Numbered from the stretch's first letter, positions 22,649 to 35,400 are shown. The stretch is 64,000 nucleotides of DNA from Epiperipatus broadwayi (GCA_028023455.1 JAQFVV010000205.1:1471353-1535352); one strand, 5' to 3'. The notes: a model not told the origin generated them from the letters alone. Translations and numbers: made by a program.

Positions 22649-24684
22649 CTAATGGTGAACTCTTGGTGCAGGTGTCCCTTCATCTTGTTGGGTTGGCCCG
22701 CTGTCAGTGTCATGTATCGGGTCCGTAACTTCCAGTACACTATCCATCTGGTCTGGTTCGTTTTGGAAAAACTCTTCCTGTGTTATTTGTGGCAATACTT
22801 CCTTATCTTCTTTAGGTAAGATGTCCCATTGACTGGCATTTCCAACGGTTTCTGGAATATCCGTTCGAGCACACGGAGATCTTCTCCTTAAGTGGTCTAC
22901 GTGTTTATGGACAGATGGACCATCCTTTAGTCTTATTTGGTAAATTGTCCTTGATTTTGCACTTATGATGGTTCCGGGTAGCCATCTCTTCCTTAGTATA
23001 TCACGCACCCAGACTGGATCATTTCTTTTGAACCTTTTCAAGTGTTTATGGAAATCACCCTCCGGTTCTCTCTTAGTTCTTTCCCTTTGGGGTAAAACGG
23101 TTGACATGTGTGTGTGACACGTTCTGTCGAATAACAGTTCAGCTGGTGATTTACCATCTTTAGACCTTGGTAAAAAATGTTGGAAGAACATGATCTCCAG
23201 CAATGCCTCCTCCATCCTGGTCTTGCTTGTTTTCTTCAGGTCCTTTTTTAAACACTGGACTGCCTTCTCTGCCAAACCATTTGATGCAGGGTGGTATGTC
23301 GGTGCAAAAATGTGACGTATCCCTCTTTCTGTCAGGAAGTTTTCAAAACTGGTGGAGGTAAAGCTTGTTCCATTATCCGATACCAATATTTCGGGGTATC
23401 CATGCGTGGTAAATATCTCTTGGAGAGCCCTTTCGGTACATGTCGAGTTTGCTGACCTTAACAAATGGTATTCTACCCAATTGCTGTATGCGTCCACCAC
23501 CACTAAAACCATTTGTCCCTCTATAGGCCCAGCATAATCGATGTGGATCCGTTCCCAGGGTTTGTTTGGTTCTATCCAAGAGCTCAGTGTTTTTTTTGGT
23601 AGGTTTGCCTCAGCTTGGCAACTGTGACATTGTCCCACCATCTCTTCAATCTCTTGGTCAATTCTTGGCCACCACACATATGAACGCGACAAAGCTTTCA
23701 TTCTCACTATTCCTGAGTGTCCGGCATGGAGTAGTCTTAAGACCTGGGCACGACCTTCCATCGGTATGAATACACTATCTGTCCTGGTTATACAACCATT
23801 ACAGGTTGAGAAGGTTTGACGGGCATTCCAGATAGCTATGTGAAGGTAAGCAGGACGGTGGCTTGGCCATCCTTCCTTTATCCAAGTCCTCATTTGGCAA
23901 CATCCCGGATCACTAGCTGTCCACTCCACTATTTTTGCACTATTTACTGTATTGTCCAACTTCACCACTTCCAATAAATTCACTTCCACGAATTCACGTG
24001 ATCTATCCGCCTTCAGTGGTAGACGTGATAGGGCATCAGCATGAGGTATGTCCCTTCCTGGCTGGTGTACTAAAGTATAATCGTATGCTGCCAGTATATT
24101 AATCCATCTTAGCATTCTCTGGCTGCTATATTCGGGTGTTTTTTTGGTCTTACTTAATATGCCTAATAGTGGGCAGTGATCGGTGCATAAGGTGACATTT
24201 TGTCCATATATGTACTGATGAAATTTCTTTACCGCGAAAATGATAGCGAGGGATTCCTTGTCCAGCTGGCTATAGTTAGTTTCCGCGGGTGATAGAGTAC
24301 GGGAGGCATAGGCTATCAGATGTTCTTGTCCATTTATCAACTGTGATATGACAGCTCCAACCCCATATTCTGTAGCATCTGCGGTTACTATGACTTCTTG
24401 ATTACCTTGGTAATGCATCAACAGACTTTCAGATGACAATAAATCCTTGGTTGCCTGGAAAACAGCTTGGTGTTCAGCCTTCCACTTCCAGCGCTGACCC
24501 TTGCGTAATAAGGCATAAAGGGATTTTAGCTGATATGCCTTTCCTTTCAGAAAGGTTTCGTAGAAGGTTAGCGTTCCCAGAAATGCTTGTAAGTCTTTTA
24601 CATTTCTTGGTACTGGAGCATTTTTTATCGCGGCGACCTTCTCGGGATTGGGACGTTTTCCATTTTGATCAATAATATGTCCCA
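22649..24684 (-). pseudogene. Gypsy pol: RNase H and integrase
   Basis: Minus strand. RNase H: TADATEYGVGAVISQ, LDKESLAIIFAVKKFHQYIY and LCTDHCPLLGIL carry the D, E, D residues. Integrase: zinc-binding HAGHSGIVRMKALSRSYVWW with CHSC about 25 residues on, then a core with HIDYAGPIEG, LVSDNGTSF and HPASNGLAEKAV supplying D, D, E. The C-terminal part RFKRNDPVWVRDILRKRWLP and KHVDHLRRR resembles the GPY/F-type module. The frame is uninterrupted for about 600 codons and looks intact. It is separated from RT by the 35-bp duplication at 24650-24719. Confidence 0.9.
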
Positions 24685-24719
24685 GGGACGTTTTCCATTT
24701 TGATCAATAATATGTCCCA
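24650..24719. repeat. 35-bp tandem duplication inside Gypsy pol
   Basis: Two adjacent identical 35-bp copies (24650-24684, 24685-24719) starting GGGACGTTTTCC and ending ATGTCCCA. 35 is not a multiple of three, so RT and RNase H are put out of frame. Confidence 0.95.
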
Positions 24720-25593
24720 GGAACTTTATTTCTCTTGTGGACCAAATGCTCTTACTGGTATTTATCCTGATTCCCACTTTTTCCAATCGGTTGCATATGG
24801 CAAGCACGCGTTCCTTCAGTTCGGTTTCTGATTTAGCATAAATCAGTAGGTCATTCAGGTAGGGGATCACTCCCTCCATATTCTGTGTCATTTGATCTAT
24901 TTTAGCTTGGAATATATTGGGGGCTGTCTTGATTCCATATGGTAGCTTATTGCACTGGAAAAGACCGACATGAGTACAGAGAGTTAGTATTTTTGCTGAT
25001 CTCTCTGTGATTGGGGTTTGATGAAAATCTGACCTCAAATCTGTCTTAGCGAAAACTGCAGCTTCCTGGAGTGATGCCACTATTTCTGTGACATTCGGGA
25101 CCGGATACGCACTTCTTTTTTTTAGGTATTGATTTATAGTAAACCTGTAGTCCCCACAGATCTGTAAACTCCCGTATGGCTTTGTGACTATCACAATTGG
25201 AGTGGCCCAATCTGAACTTTCCACTGGCGACAACACTCCTTCCTTTACCAGGGCTGACAGATTTTCTTCGACCTTTGCTCTTAGTGCGAATGGAACCTTC
25301 CTGGGTTTGCTTGCTACCGGTTGAGCCTCATCGGTAAGTTCTATGTCTACTGGGTCTATCTTCAGCATTCCTATTTTTTCCTCAAATATCCTTGGGAATT
25401 TCTGTCGCACTACGTTTTCTAACTTTACAGTTTTAATCACTTGTATGGATATGCCCAGTGGGCGGAACCAGTTTCGGCCCAGTAAGGGTTTTATGTTCTT
25501 TTTAACTATGTACAAGGGCAAAATTTTGCTTTTGTTATTTAATTTCACTGGGACCGAAATTTTTCCACAAATATTTTTGGATGTTGTTTCCAT
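24685..25593 (-). pseudogene. Gypsy pol: reverse transcriptase
   Basis: The minus-strand frame reads LLGRNWFRPLG, VPFALRAKVEENLSALVKEG, SDWATPIVIVTKPYGSLQIC, GDYRFTINQYL, FAKTDLRSDFHQTPI (motif A), LPYGIKTAPNIFQ (motif B), then VIPYLNDLLIYAKSE where YLDD is expected, and IKFLGHIID. The Asp-to-Asn change at the first catalytic Asp should abolish polymerisation. After LGHIIDQNGKRP the frame is thrown off by the tandem duplication. The preceding protease lies in a different frame. Confidence 0.9.
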
Positions 25594-25983
25594 TTACATC
25601 AGTGACGATAACATTAGTCTTATCCAAATTTCGTTTAGACGTGGATATGCTGTTAATTTTTTCCCAGTCTTTTATTGACAGGGTGGATAGCCCTGCCCCA
25701 CTGTCTATCTCCATCATCACTTTTACATTTATTATTTTGACATCCAGCACTATTTGTTCGCTCAGGTTTGTCTCACATTTCTTTATTTCTGCCCTCCTTG
25801 TCACTTCCATTCTCTTATCACTTCTGTATTGGTTTCCATCCCTGTTTCTGCAAACGATCGCCATATGGCCCTTAATGCCACATGTTCGGCATTTCAAAGT
25901 TCTATTCTTACATGTCCTTTTCACATGTCCTTTCATACCACAACAATATAAGCTAAAAGACTCTCGATGTCTGTGGTTGTGTT
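25535..25983 (-). pseudogene. Gypsy nucleocapsid zinc knuckles and aspartic protease
   Basis: Minus strand. SLYCCGMKGHVKRTC and CRTCGIKGHMAIVC give CCHC knuckles, the second being a clean CX2CX4HX4C. The retropepsin motif MMEIDSGAGLSTLS follows. The frame differs from the gag frame upstream and from the RT frame downstream, which resumes within about 60 bp of overlap. One of these shifts could be programmed; I cannot tell. Confidence 0.85.
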
Positions 25984-26606
25984 TCCATTGGTTCTAGTTT
26001 ATGTACATCTGTCGTATAATTTTTTTCTTGGATTCCCTCTCCAAATTTCTTTGCATTAGTCACTAGTGTCTCGTGAGCCACACATTTCGCAATCGCTGCA
26101 TTATAATCAATCTCTGTTTCACTGAGTAGTTGTTTTCTCAGATTGTGGTCCATCATGCCGTATAGGAACTGATCTAGGAACATGTCATCTATGTCCGAGA
26201 ATGCACAGTCTCTTGCTAATGTCCGCAATGCGAGGTTATATTCCGAATAACTTTCATGTGTGTTTTGTTTTCTCATTCTGAATCTCAAACAAGCGACTCT
26301 CTTTGTAATTGCTGGTTGAAAATAATTGGTGAGTTTTTCAACTAATAGCTTATATGGTATTTGCTCCGGAGTTTTGTTCTCGGCCAACTGTTTAGCAATC
26401 TGAACTACGTCTATTCCGGCAAAATACAACAATGTCGAGATTTTCGTTTCGTCATCCTCAACTTTATTTAATCTCATATATCTTTCTATTTGTTCGACGT
26501 AGAGGGTCCATCCCTCCAGGTTTCCTATTTCAAATTCTCTTAATACGTGTGAGGGTATTGCCATTTTTATCTCTATTCTGATGTATCCTTTTTCCAAATC
26601 ACGCAC
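25953..26606 (-). CDS. Gypsy gag (capsid region)
   Basis: 217 codons on the minus strand containing MAIPSHVLREFEIGNLEGW, YVEQIERYMRLNKVEDDETK, STLLYFAGIDVVQIAKQLAE, KLLVEKLTNYFQP and FRMRKQNTHESYSEYNLALR. This is the capsid-like gag pattern of invertebrate Ty3/Gypsy elements of the K02A2.6-like type. It ends at a stop just before the zinc knuckles, which continue in another frame. It forms the particle shell that packages element RNA. Confidence 0.8.
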   Translation of the reverse strand: MRDLEKGYIRIEIKMAIPSHVLREFEIGNLEGWTLYVEQIERYMRLNKVEDDETKISTLLYFAGIDVVQIAKQLAENKTPEQIPYKLLVEKLTNYFQPAITKRVACLRFRMRKQNTHESYSEYNLALRTLARDCAFSDIDDMFLDQFLYGMMDHNLRKQLLSETEIDYNAAIAKCVAHETLVTNAKKFGEGIQEKNYTTDVHKLEPMETQPQTSRVF

Positions 26607-26652
26607 AAAAAAACAATCTCCGATCTAACATCCTGTTCACGACTGCGCCATC

Positions 26653-27013
26653 TGTAGTGTTTTCGGGAAGTTAACGATCTCAGCCGAAACCACAATTTAT
26701 TAACTTAAAAGTCGGAGACAGTTTTACTTTCCCAAAGCTAGTTTATTAGTTACACGTTATGTGTTATTATACAAAAAAAATGTCAATGCTTAAGATAACA
26801 AAATGTGCGGGAAGAAAAATAGCAACAAAATCAAAAGTATACATATGATTGAAGTCTCTTCAAAGAGAAGTTCTATTACTCACGGCAAATGAAAAATAAG
26901 ACATTTGGTTCTACGTGTGGCTATACGTTACGCCATCTTGGTCTCTCCTCTTCTCGTCTTTTTTCCCGTTCTCGTATAACCGGAAGTTTCTATCAACGTC
27001 TCCGTATTCTACA
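26653..27013 (-). repeat. Gypsy 5' LTR
   Basis: 361 bp, the partner of 22236-22599. The adjacent internal minus-strand sequence GATGGCGCAGTCGTGAACAG (26633-26652) contains TGGCGCAGTCG, a typical primer-binding-site start. Confidence 0.92.
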
Positions 27014-27018
27014 CTTTG

Positions 27019-28122
27019 TAATAAATTTTATAATTTTTTTTTGTTTATTCATCATTTTAATTTTTAAATGATTTATTTCTAACACTAGATTTTAAATCCA
27101 GAAGATTGGCAACTTAGTTCTAAACTCAATCTCAGGAAGCAAAACTGTTGCTGGTGTAAAATTCCATTGCTTCATTCTGAATTATATATTATATAAAGTG
27201 ATTTTTGTTAATCTGTTAATCAAGATTAACAAAACCAAATAGCTTAATAAAGGGGGGCATTTTTTATGGGATCTTAGCACAATAAAACTATTAAGATTAC
27301 ACATCTATAAGAATCTATATACTTTTAATATGTAATATATTTAAGCAGTGTGTGAGTGTAAATGTTGTGCATATATTTATTTAAAAATGTGATCGTTAAA
27401 AGTTTTTAAACACTTTAAGTTAATATTTATTTTTGCTTAATTTGCTTTTTTTTTTCTAAATGTATATATAAAAAGAACTGCTTAGTTTTTTATTCAGATA
27501 AAAACTGATTTTAGTGATGTTATGTTCAAATTTGACTATTACTTAAAAATAAATTTATTCCAGGACTTTTACTTATGAAGTTTAACTAACTTAATCTTAT
27601 AAAATGTCCATCATTTTTTTTGAGATAGAACATGTTTACTATTTAAATTTATAAACTTCAAATATGATCATTTTCTTTATTATAGCTGATAATGTTTGAT
27701 TTAGTAAATTGTTAAATAAGTGTTAAGATTTAACAATATTTTATTTTTCATTTTTTATAATCTAAAAGTGACAATTTTTTTAATCGCTGAATACATAATC
27801 GAACAATGTTACATCAGCTTGTAATACTTCAAAACAGGAAACACTTTTTTTGTTTGAATTTTAATAGAAGTCAATTTATATTTTATCTTGTTGTTACTAA
27901 ATGTTTGTTTCTGAATATAAATGCTCTCTATAACATCTGGGTAAGCATTTTGCCCTTTTTGAATGTTTCAATTTTAAGTATATTGTTTGCTTTTTAAGTT
28001 AATCATTATTTCTTACGTATATTCTAATTATGAGTGCAGACACTGAATTATTTCTTCAATTGGTAAGTAATGGCTACATTTGTCTGTTGATAACTTCTAA
28101 GCTTTTTAAAAGTTTTGGTGAC
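27019..28122. other. AT-rich intronic DNA
   Basis: No element recognised between the Gypsy and the hAT-type element. Confidence 0.5.
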
Positions 28123-28130
28123 ATTTATAT

Positions 28131-28661
28131 CAGTGGTATTCAACCTTTTTACACCTGCGGACCGGTAAAAATAAGGATAAGGTTTTGCGGACCAGCAAAA
28201 ATAAGGATAAGATTTCACAGACCGGCAGAAGTCTATAGATAAATTTTTTTAAACATAAGCATAATTGTTATAACTGATCAAAACAACAATGTTAAATATA
28301 TAAGATAAAGTTATATATATATATATGGAGTTTATATAATAAAAAAACTTTTTTTTAAATTTTTTTAGAAAAGTAACAAAAAATTTAATTCTACCCCCCC
28401 CCCCCCCCATAAACATCTGTGATAACTAGAAAAACAAATTAATTTATGAATGATTGATTAGATTTTGTTTTCATTCTGTTTTCTTTCTTTTTTAATTGGG
28501 TAAAAACGAGATGAAAAAAATAAATAAAAATTGGTTATATTAATTAAAAGTTTAAATATTATTTATTATTACAAACTTTTTACTGCCCATCTAACAAGCA
28601 GACCTGCAGAAAAGTTCCACGGCCCGGCACCGGGCCGCGGACCAAGGGTTGAAGAACATTG
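28131..28661. mobile_element. Non-autonomous hAT-type element, copy 1
   Basis: 531 bp. Ends CAGTGGTATTCAACC and GGGTTGAAGAACATTG are imperfect inverted repeats, flanked by the perfect 8-bp duplication ATTTATAT (28123-28130, 28662-28669). Internal GCGGACCGG.. repeats and GGGCCGCGGACC near the right end are typical of this widespread short hAT family. It contains a poly-C tract at about 28396-28408 and no transposase. Confidence 0.88.
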
Positions 28662-29737
28662 ATTTATATCAATCTAACTCTAGAAAATGGCCCATGATAC
28701 TTGATTATATATTTATATAATATGACAATACAGAATTGTCTGTTATATTTTTAAATGGTTCATTGATTTTTTCTTTGAATGTTTCTTAAAAGGAAATTTT
28801 TACAGAATTTTTACATTCAAAACTTTATTTAGCCTTAGATGGTGGATCATTTTGTTTGAGATCATAGCAATTGTCTATATATTGATTTATATCCTTTTAT
28901 ACCTTGACTTATGTGGGAATATTAATATTTGCACACCTTTGTTTAAAAACATTAAGTATATGCTTTCAGCTTAAGACTCTTTCAGTTTCATGAAACTGCA
29001 AAACCTTCTATCATGTTTTATAATTATTCATGATCATTCAAACAGTGTTGAATGAATGCGCAATGAATAATGTCTGCCTTTACTTTGGGTGTGTTTACAT
29101 GCTTTTCATCATACAATTAATATTGCTTAAAAAATTATTTAATATATTTAATTATTTCTGCATGTTCTATATGTGGATATATTTGTAGCTCACAAATTGG
29201 TTTGTGTAGTCATTACAAAACTCATTTCTGGAGCAGTTTTTCCCCCTTATTTTTGGAATTAGAAGGGTCATATCGTTTATAATGACTAATACGTATATAA
29301 ATAACAATACTTTTTTGTCTTTTATAATGAAGTTTAAAACTTTAGATTTTTAAAACTAGACAAAATATGGATTTATTATTTATATATAAAATTCTCCATT
29401 TCAAAACAATTTGAATAATAAGAAAATTCTATGACAGAACAATAATACTTATTTATCACTGATGGTACATTCCCATGTGTGATACATTTTTAATGCAACT
29501 TATGTTAACGCTTCAATATTTAGAGCTCCATCATAAACTTTTAAACAAGATTTTCTATAAGAGAATAATATGCAGGACTGAAACACCTAAAAATGCTTTA
29601 ATTTGCATGTTAAATTAATATTAAATTGTATGAATACATTTTTCATAAATATGTCAACATGTCTAATATGCTTCTATAGAAAAGGTATTCACTGTTAACT
29701 GAAAGGAGAATCTTTAATTCTTCTTGATTCTTTAAAG

Positions 29738-30207
29738 CAGGGGTGACCAACAAGTCGTTCATGATCCACCGGTCGATCACGAGGCCAATCTGGCAAGAGC
29801 TGTTGGGTAACGAGAGAATCAAATTAAGTCAAGATTTTCAAGTTTTTTTGTTATTTTTGTTTTTGTTCTAAATTTTTTTTAAAATTCTAGATAGGTGAAG
29901 TTCACTAAGCCGTATTATTATTTTCAATAATATTTTTAATCTTGATTTAATGTAGCTAATTTGATTTAATAAATATTATTAATAATTACTCATGTTGTTT
30001 TAATTCCCCTGGACATGAGTTTTTTGACCTGTTAAGTAATTGTTATTTTTTATTAGGTAGATATATAAAAATAGTATGTATTTCACACTTCCCTCCACTT
30101 AGACTATGCTTATGAAAACAAGTCGATTACCTATGCCAACAAATCAATTGCAACACATTTTTAAAATAAAAAGTAGATCTTATGAATACAAAAGTTGGCC
30201 ACCCCTG
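29738..30207. mobile_element. Non-autonomous hAT-type element, second family
   Basis: 470 bp with inverted ends CAGGGGTGACCAAC / GTTGGCCACCCCTG and a perfect 8-bp duplication CTTTAAAG (29730-29737, 30208-30215). The interior is AT-rich and non-coding. It carries the CAGGGGTG(G)CCAA terminus known from short hAT elements. Confidence 0.9.
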
Positions 30208-30654
30208 CTTTAAAGGAACTGAGGAAGGGGACAAATTCATAATATTTATTCCATATGTTTTTGTCATAGCAGCTGTTATTACTGTAAGATTATTCATGTA
30301 GTGTATGAATACAATGGGCTGCTCACACACATTAGCCAGTGAAGTGAGTTTATTGGCTTTTTTACTTTTGAGTTTAAGATCAAGAAACACTGTGATCTTT
30401 TTTTTTCAGTTGCCTTATAGCTCTCAACTGAAATATCAGCTGACTTTCTTGAAGGCAGATTGAATGTGTGTGTAGATGAACTTTATTTTTTTTAGTAGAT
30501 ATTTACAATTATGATAGACAAAACTAAATTATCACCCTTATTCCCAGAAGACTATAAAGTTACCAGCCAAGGTAGTGGTTGGATGCTAAATGCAGAGAGT
30601 GTTAAGAATCATCTGATTGCAGATCCAAGTTGCCATTCGATGACAGCATTGTAA

Positions 30655-31550
30655 CAGCAGGTAACTTTCAAGTGAAGGAGGATTGCAAGAATTGGAACAA
30701 CTGTCTAATATTAAATGGGACACTGCTGGACTTTCTGAAGTTAATGAAGAGATAATTGATTTAAAAAGTGGATATGTTCTTATACCCAAATATTGGAAGT
30801 AAAAGTGAAGTAGAATTCATTATAAGTAAAAAGTAGACAATGCATCAGACAAAATGGCACAATTAGTTATTCAACTTAATGTTAGATACCAAATGCAGAT
30901 AATCCAGGAATATGTCCCAATAAGTTCTTATTATGATGAAGAAATAGAAATTTTTTATATGAATGTACAAAAGGCTTTTGAACAAATCAAACTTCTTAAA
31001 ATAGTTATGGGGAACTTTAATGCTAGAATTGGCAAGTAATCAAAAGGTGGCTGTGGGTAAATTTGGTTATAGTGATAGAACTGAGAGAGATCACAGACTT
31101 GTGGAATTTGCAGAAAAAGAAAAATTTTATATTATGAATTCTTTGAGAGAAATGGACATAGTAGCATCTAAATGAAGGTAAAGCAGAATTGGAATATATT
31201 TTGACTAACAAAAAATATGTTTCAAGATTTTAATGTTCTTAATAAATTCAACACAGAAAGTGAAGATCAAATAGTAAGTTGTAAGATGCATGCTAATGGA
31301 AAATTCAAGACAAAAATTATTAAGAAAAATAATATTGACACTTGATTTTTCTAATCTTCAGAACATTCCAATGAATTCAAATTAGAACTTGCAGGTTGTT
31401 TTAAAATATTAACATATTTTGAAGATAGTTCAGATTTGAAAGAAGTCAATAGGAAAATTACTGATACACTATTGAGAACTGCAATATCTTAAGCTTAATG
31501 ATATAAAAAGCAGCAGTTAACCAGTAAACTTTCTACTGAGATAAAATAAT
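30655..31550 (+). pseudogene. RTE-type LINE relic: endonuclease and linker
   Basis: Plus strand, with stops and frameshifts. NIKWDTAGLSEVNEEIIDLK, SGYVLIPKYWK, VRYQMQIIQEYVPISSYYDE, EIEIFYMNVQKAFEQ and KIVMGNFNARIGK are APE endonuclease motifs (E in SEV, GNFNA for GDFNA). Then DHRLVEFAEKEKFYIMNSL and SEHSNEFKLELAGCFKIL form the RTE linker, nearly the same as that at 16395-16640. No RT domain follows, because the relic ends before the opposing LINE at 31650. Confidence 0.75.
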
Positions 31551-31649
31551 TTAAAAGGAAGGAATATGAAAATATATAAAAATGATCCATTAAAAAGGAT
31601 TGAAGATCTAGAATTTTAATCATGGAGCTTACTATGATCTGTTGAAGAA

Positions 31650-32345
31650 TCTGTGCTTGTAATTGCTTATGAAATACAAACTCCTCTTGTCTTATGGCTC
31701 CTAACTGTAATTATTAAATACCACTGTTTGAACTTGGTCGTCCAGGTTCTTTTATAGCAGTTTTTCTACCTAAGTAAATTATTTGTGATAGTCAATCTAT
31801 GAGTTGTTTAAAATTTTAGTAGCACCAAGATGTTTGAATTTACACTACCAATATTATTATTTTCAACAACTTTTCCAAAGTCTATTATTTGTATCAAATA
31901 CATGTATTAAGGTTTCCAAGTAGAAAAGATTGATCTTTTAATGATATTATTTTACTAATGCCATCTGTCAAGGAATAAAAGCTGTCTTTGAATATTCTAA
32001 ATCTAAGGTTGGAGCATAGGTACTAATAAAATAAGCGCTAGTATTATTGTGCGAGGCTTGTATTAGTATTGGTAACCTTTCATTGGTTCAATAAGAAATT
32101 CCAAGAATATTAAATTAGACTTTATAGCAAATCTAACATCATGCACTTTCATTTCACTAACTGATCTGCTCTTTCAAAAACATTTGTAGTCATCCATGTG
32201 TTCTATTAATTTTTTTTCATGTGAGATGCAAGTTACACTAAGAGCAGCTATATTGATTTTAAATTTTGACAGTTTCTTAGCCATTAGTACAATTCTGCAT
32301 TCTGGTCTTAAGGAGTTTGTATCAAGTAAAGTTTACAAGAATATA
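31650..32345 (-). pseudogene. CFDP2-like LINE endonuclease relic
   Basis: Minus strand: TLLDTNSLRPECRIVLMAKK, LSKFKINIAALSVTCISHEK, VHDVRFAIKSNLIFLEFL, KDSFYSLTDGISKIISLKDQ, FLLGNLNTCI, then NNIGSVNSNILVLLKF and LTITNNLL..WTTKFKQWYLI. This follows the APE endonuclease of the LINE often annotated as craniofacial development protein 2-like (NIDIAALSETRL, GVGFAIK, LLGDFNAR, TSWMHPRSKHWHLIDY). Catalytic residues are changed (SETR to SVTC, GDFN to GNLN) and stops interrupt it. It was found only by reading through stops. Confidence 0.7.
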
Positions 32346-32419
32346 CTTGTATTTAGAAAAAAAAAACTAGATTTAACTTTAGTACTAATACTATCTCTTG
32401 CTTTACTACTATGATTATT

Positions 32420-35400
32420 ATTATTATTATTCTATTGCTGTAATGAATCTGGTTATGTGAGTAAGGCCATTTTTGTAGAACATTTTTTAGGTGCTTTTCA
32501 CTTCCATTACAGTCATTGGGTCTCTAAATAAAGCTGCTTAAAGATAATTTATTCTCTCTGAAACTTCTGTCTCAAATCCAATTCCAAATCGATAAATTTG
32601 TGATTGTACTGCCTTAGAAGTCACAGTATCAGATGACTGGTTGTACAAATGGCTTATAATGATCAGACTCTAAACTAACTTAAGTCACTGAAGAAGGAGA
32701 TAAAAAAGACAGTATTAGAAATGGTACGAAGTCTTTGGTGAACCAATATCATATCCTACAAGATTGCAGGAAATACCCTTGGTTGGGCATCGTATATTTT
32801 TAATTTGCTGTTAACTTTATCTGAAAATCATTTTATTATCTGTTACTTGTGGAACCTATCGATAGCACAGCACCTATCACTATGAATGTATCTCTTTTAA
32901 AAAGTGAATCTTTCAACCAACAAGTAAAACTATTGATATATTTATTTGCTCATAAACAAAATAATAATTCAACAAATAAAAGAGTTGTTTGATTTTCATA
33001 TTAGTAGTGCCAAAGTTATGAAAACGTGATTAATAAATGAGAGGAATGCTCATTATGCAACTAACAAATTATAAAACCAAATATCAAATTTTTATAATTG
33101 TTAAAATGTGACTGACATTCTCTTAAGTATTTTATTACGAAGACTTCACATATAGCTTTATATAAATTCCATTAATACGTATAATTCTGTTTTATAATCT
33201 TATATTACTGTTTAGTTTTATTTAAACTCTGTAACATTATTACATCAATGTATCACATAAACATGACTGCACATGATTTCACTTAGTTAATATAAAAATG
33301 AGAATGAGATTCTTAGACAGGATTTAAAAGCAGTGACCAAGTATGCATTAAGTTATGGATCGTACATATACAATATCTTGTCAAATTATATATGTTATCT
33401 GCAATAAAACAACTTTATTACCAACAGTAATGTTATAGCTTGTTATTATATCATACACTCATTTCTCTATAAAGGCATAAAGATAGAATATGCATATAAA
33501 ATACATCAATATAAATCATAAAATCTAAAATATAATCAGGCGGTTGTAATTGGGATTCATATCATCAGTAGTTTATAATGATATGTCTGTCTATATTCCA
33601 GTACATATATAAATGTATACATCCATAAAATATGTCAATATTTTAATTATCATATGTCAGGATTTCCACTGCAGTGTATGGAATATCAAAAAATAAATAA
33701 ATGATGGGCATGCATATTATTATTTCAATACAAAACCAGGAATACACATCTGCATTTATATTACTTGAGACAGAAACAATACACACACAATTATTTATCC
33801 TTATTTAAACTCTTAATAATTTAACATCTTCACACATATTACCAATATTAATTATATATAAAATATATTAGATATACATCTCGAGCTCAACATCTCTTTA
33901 ATTATATAAATAATAACTAAATTAATGCTTTAATTAATTAAATTACATTATCATTTATATACTGCGTTTACTGGTAGCTTACCTTACGCATAAATAGAGA
34001 TGTTGTTACAGCATCTAATTTTAATTTATATTTAGATGAACTTGTCATAAGTATTAGTTATTCTTTAATTATTTATTTCAGAACTCTGGTATTTGTATCC
34101 CAGTTGTTGATTGCAAATTCTTTATTCTTTTATTGAATTATTTGAATTACACTTAGTACTGACTATTTCTTTTGTATGCAATCCTTTAGTCTGTTTATCA
34201 AATTGCTGTAAAGGATGAGAATTCTCAATATTTTGTTTTTAATTAAAGCAAGTTGAAGACTCCTGTGAAGGCACATACTAGGGAGGATCTCATATCTTTC
34301 AGCCTGTCATTGCAATAAAATCCATGTCAAATATTTTAGCTAAAGTCTTTTTTTTTTTAAGCTTATAGATGATTCTTCTCTAAAGCAATTTTTAAAAAGT
34401 GCAGACTATAAAATTCCTTACAGATACGGTTATTCTTTTAAAATAATGTCAATTATAGCACTGGGCCAATGTGCATATATAGGTTAACAATCTTTTATTA
34501 AATATCTTTTTATATTAATCATGTATTATTATTATTACTTCTTTTTTTTAATAATTAAATGTAAAATTACCTTACACAATATTTTGTTGAATTCTTAAAA
34601 TATATATTTATCATTAATGTGTAAATGATTATAAATATAATGCATGCACATACCTATCTGTTAGTGTTATGAATTGATTCCTTTCTTAATGTATATGTTT
34701 TATTATTATATTCAAATAGCTTTACTTTTCCCTTTATTTAGTTTGTCTTTAAAGACTAAATATCTATGTCCCAAGTGCACTCCCTATCTAGGCCTGTTAT
34801 GAGATAATGTATGATGCTAATGTGAAATGATTATATCATTTCAATATATCTATATGTGGTGCTTTTGATCAAATTATTCTTTCTTTAATCCTTTTTTTTT
34901 TTTTGAATGGATGTGTAGCCTGTGTCAATTTGACTTACATGCCACAAAAATCATCAGAGTAATCATGAAATTTCACAGCAATCCATAAGTTTAACTATAG
35001 AATAAACATGAGTATTTAATTTCCATAACGCTATTTTTTTTTTTTTTGTTAAGTAAATTATCTCAAATGTCCATTGATTTTAATATTTTAATAGAATATA
35101 GAAAATTTGCAACTTTGTAGATGAGACTATCAAATTTAGGTGATAATTACTCATCTTTGGTGGCTTCCATAGAACTTACATCATCAAGGCAGAAATTAAT
35201 TTATGTACTAAAGTTTTTTAATTGCTGTCAAAAGAAAAAAATGAACTAGAGTATTCTCATGATATCATTTTCTGTTTGAATATTAAAATGCTGCCATATT
35301 ATGGAAATTATATAATGGAAGTACTTAGAGAAGATCATGTGGGAAAATTTCTGGCCTCAAAGTCTCTTTGCAAGAGGGAGTCTTTATGATGTATCTTTCT

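Larger units (their letters stand above)
22236..27013 (-). mobile_element. Ty3/Gypsy LTR retrotransposon, full-length, pol broken
   Basis: A complete 4,778-bp provirus inserted antisense to EHMT. The LTRs (22236-22599 and 26653-27013) begin TG and end CA and differ by about seven substitutions and one 3-bp indel by hand count. A 5-bp duplication CTTTG flanks it. Internal order on the minus strand is PBS, gag, zinc knuckles, protease, RT, RNase H, integrase, polypurine tract: the Ty3/Gypsy order, with no envelope gene. Similar LTRs suggest relatively recent insertion, but frameshifts and an altered RT active site make it non-autonomous. Confidence 0.93.

Noticed and set aside
25581-25997. 138-codon plus-strand ORF
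   Set aside because: Antisense shadow of the Gypsy zinc-knuckle/protease frame.
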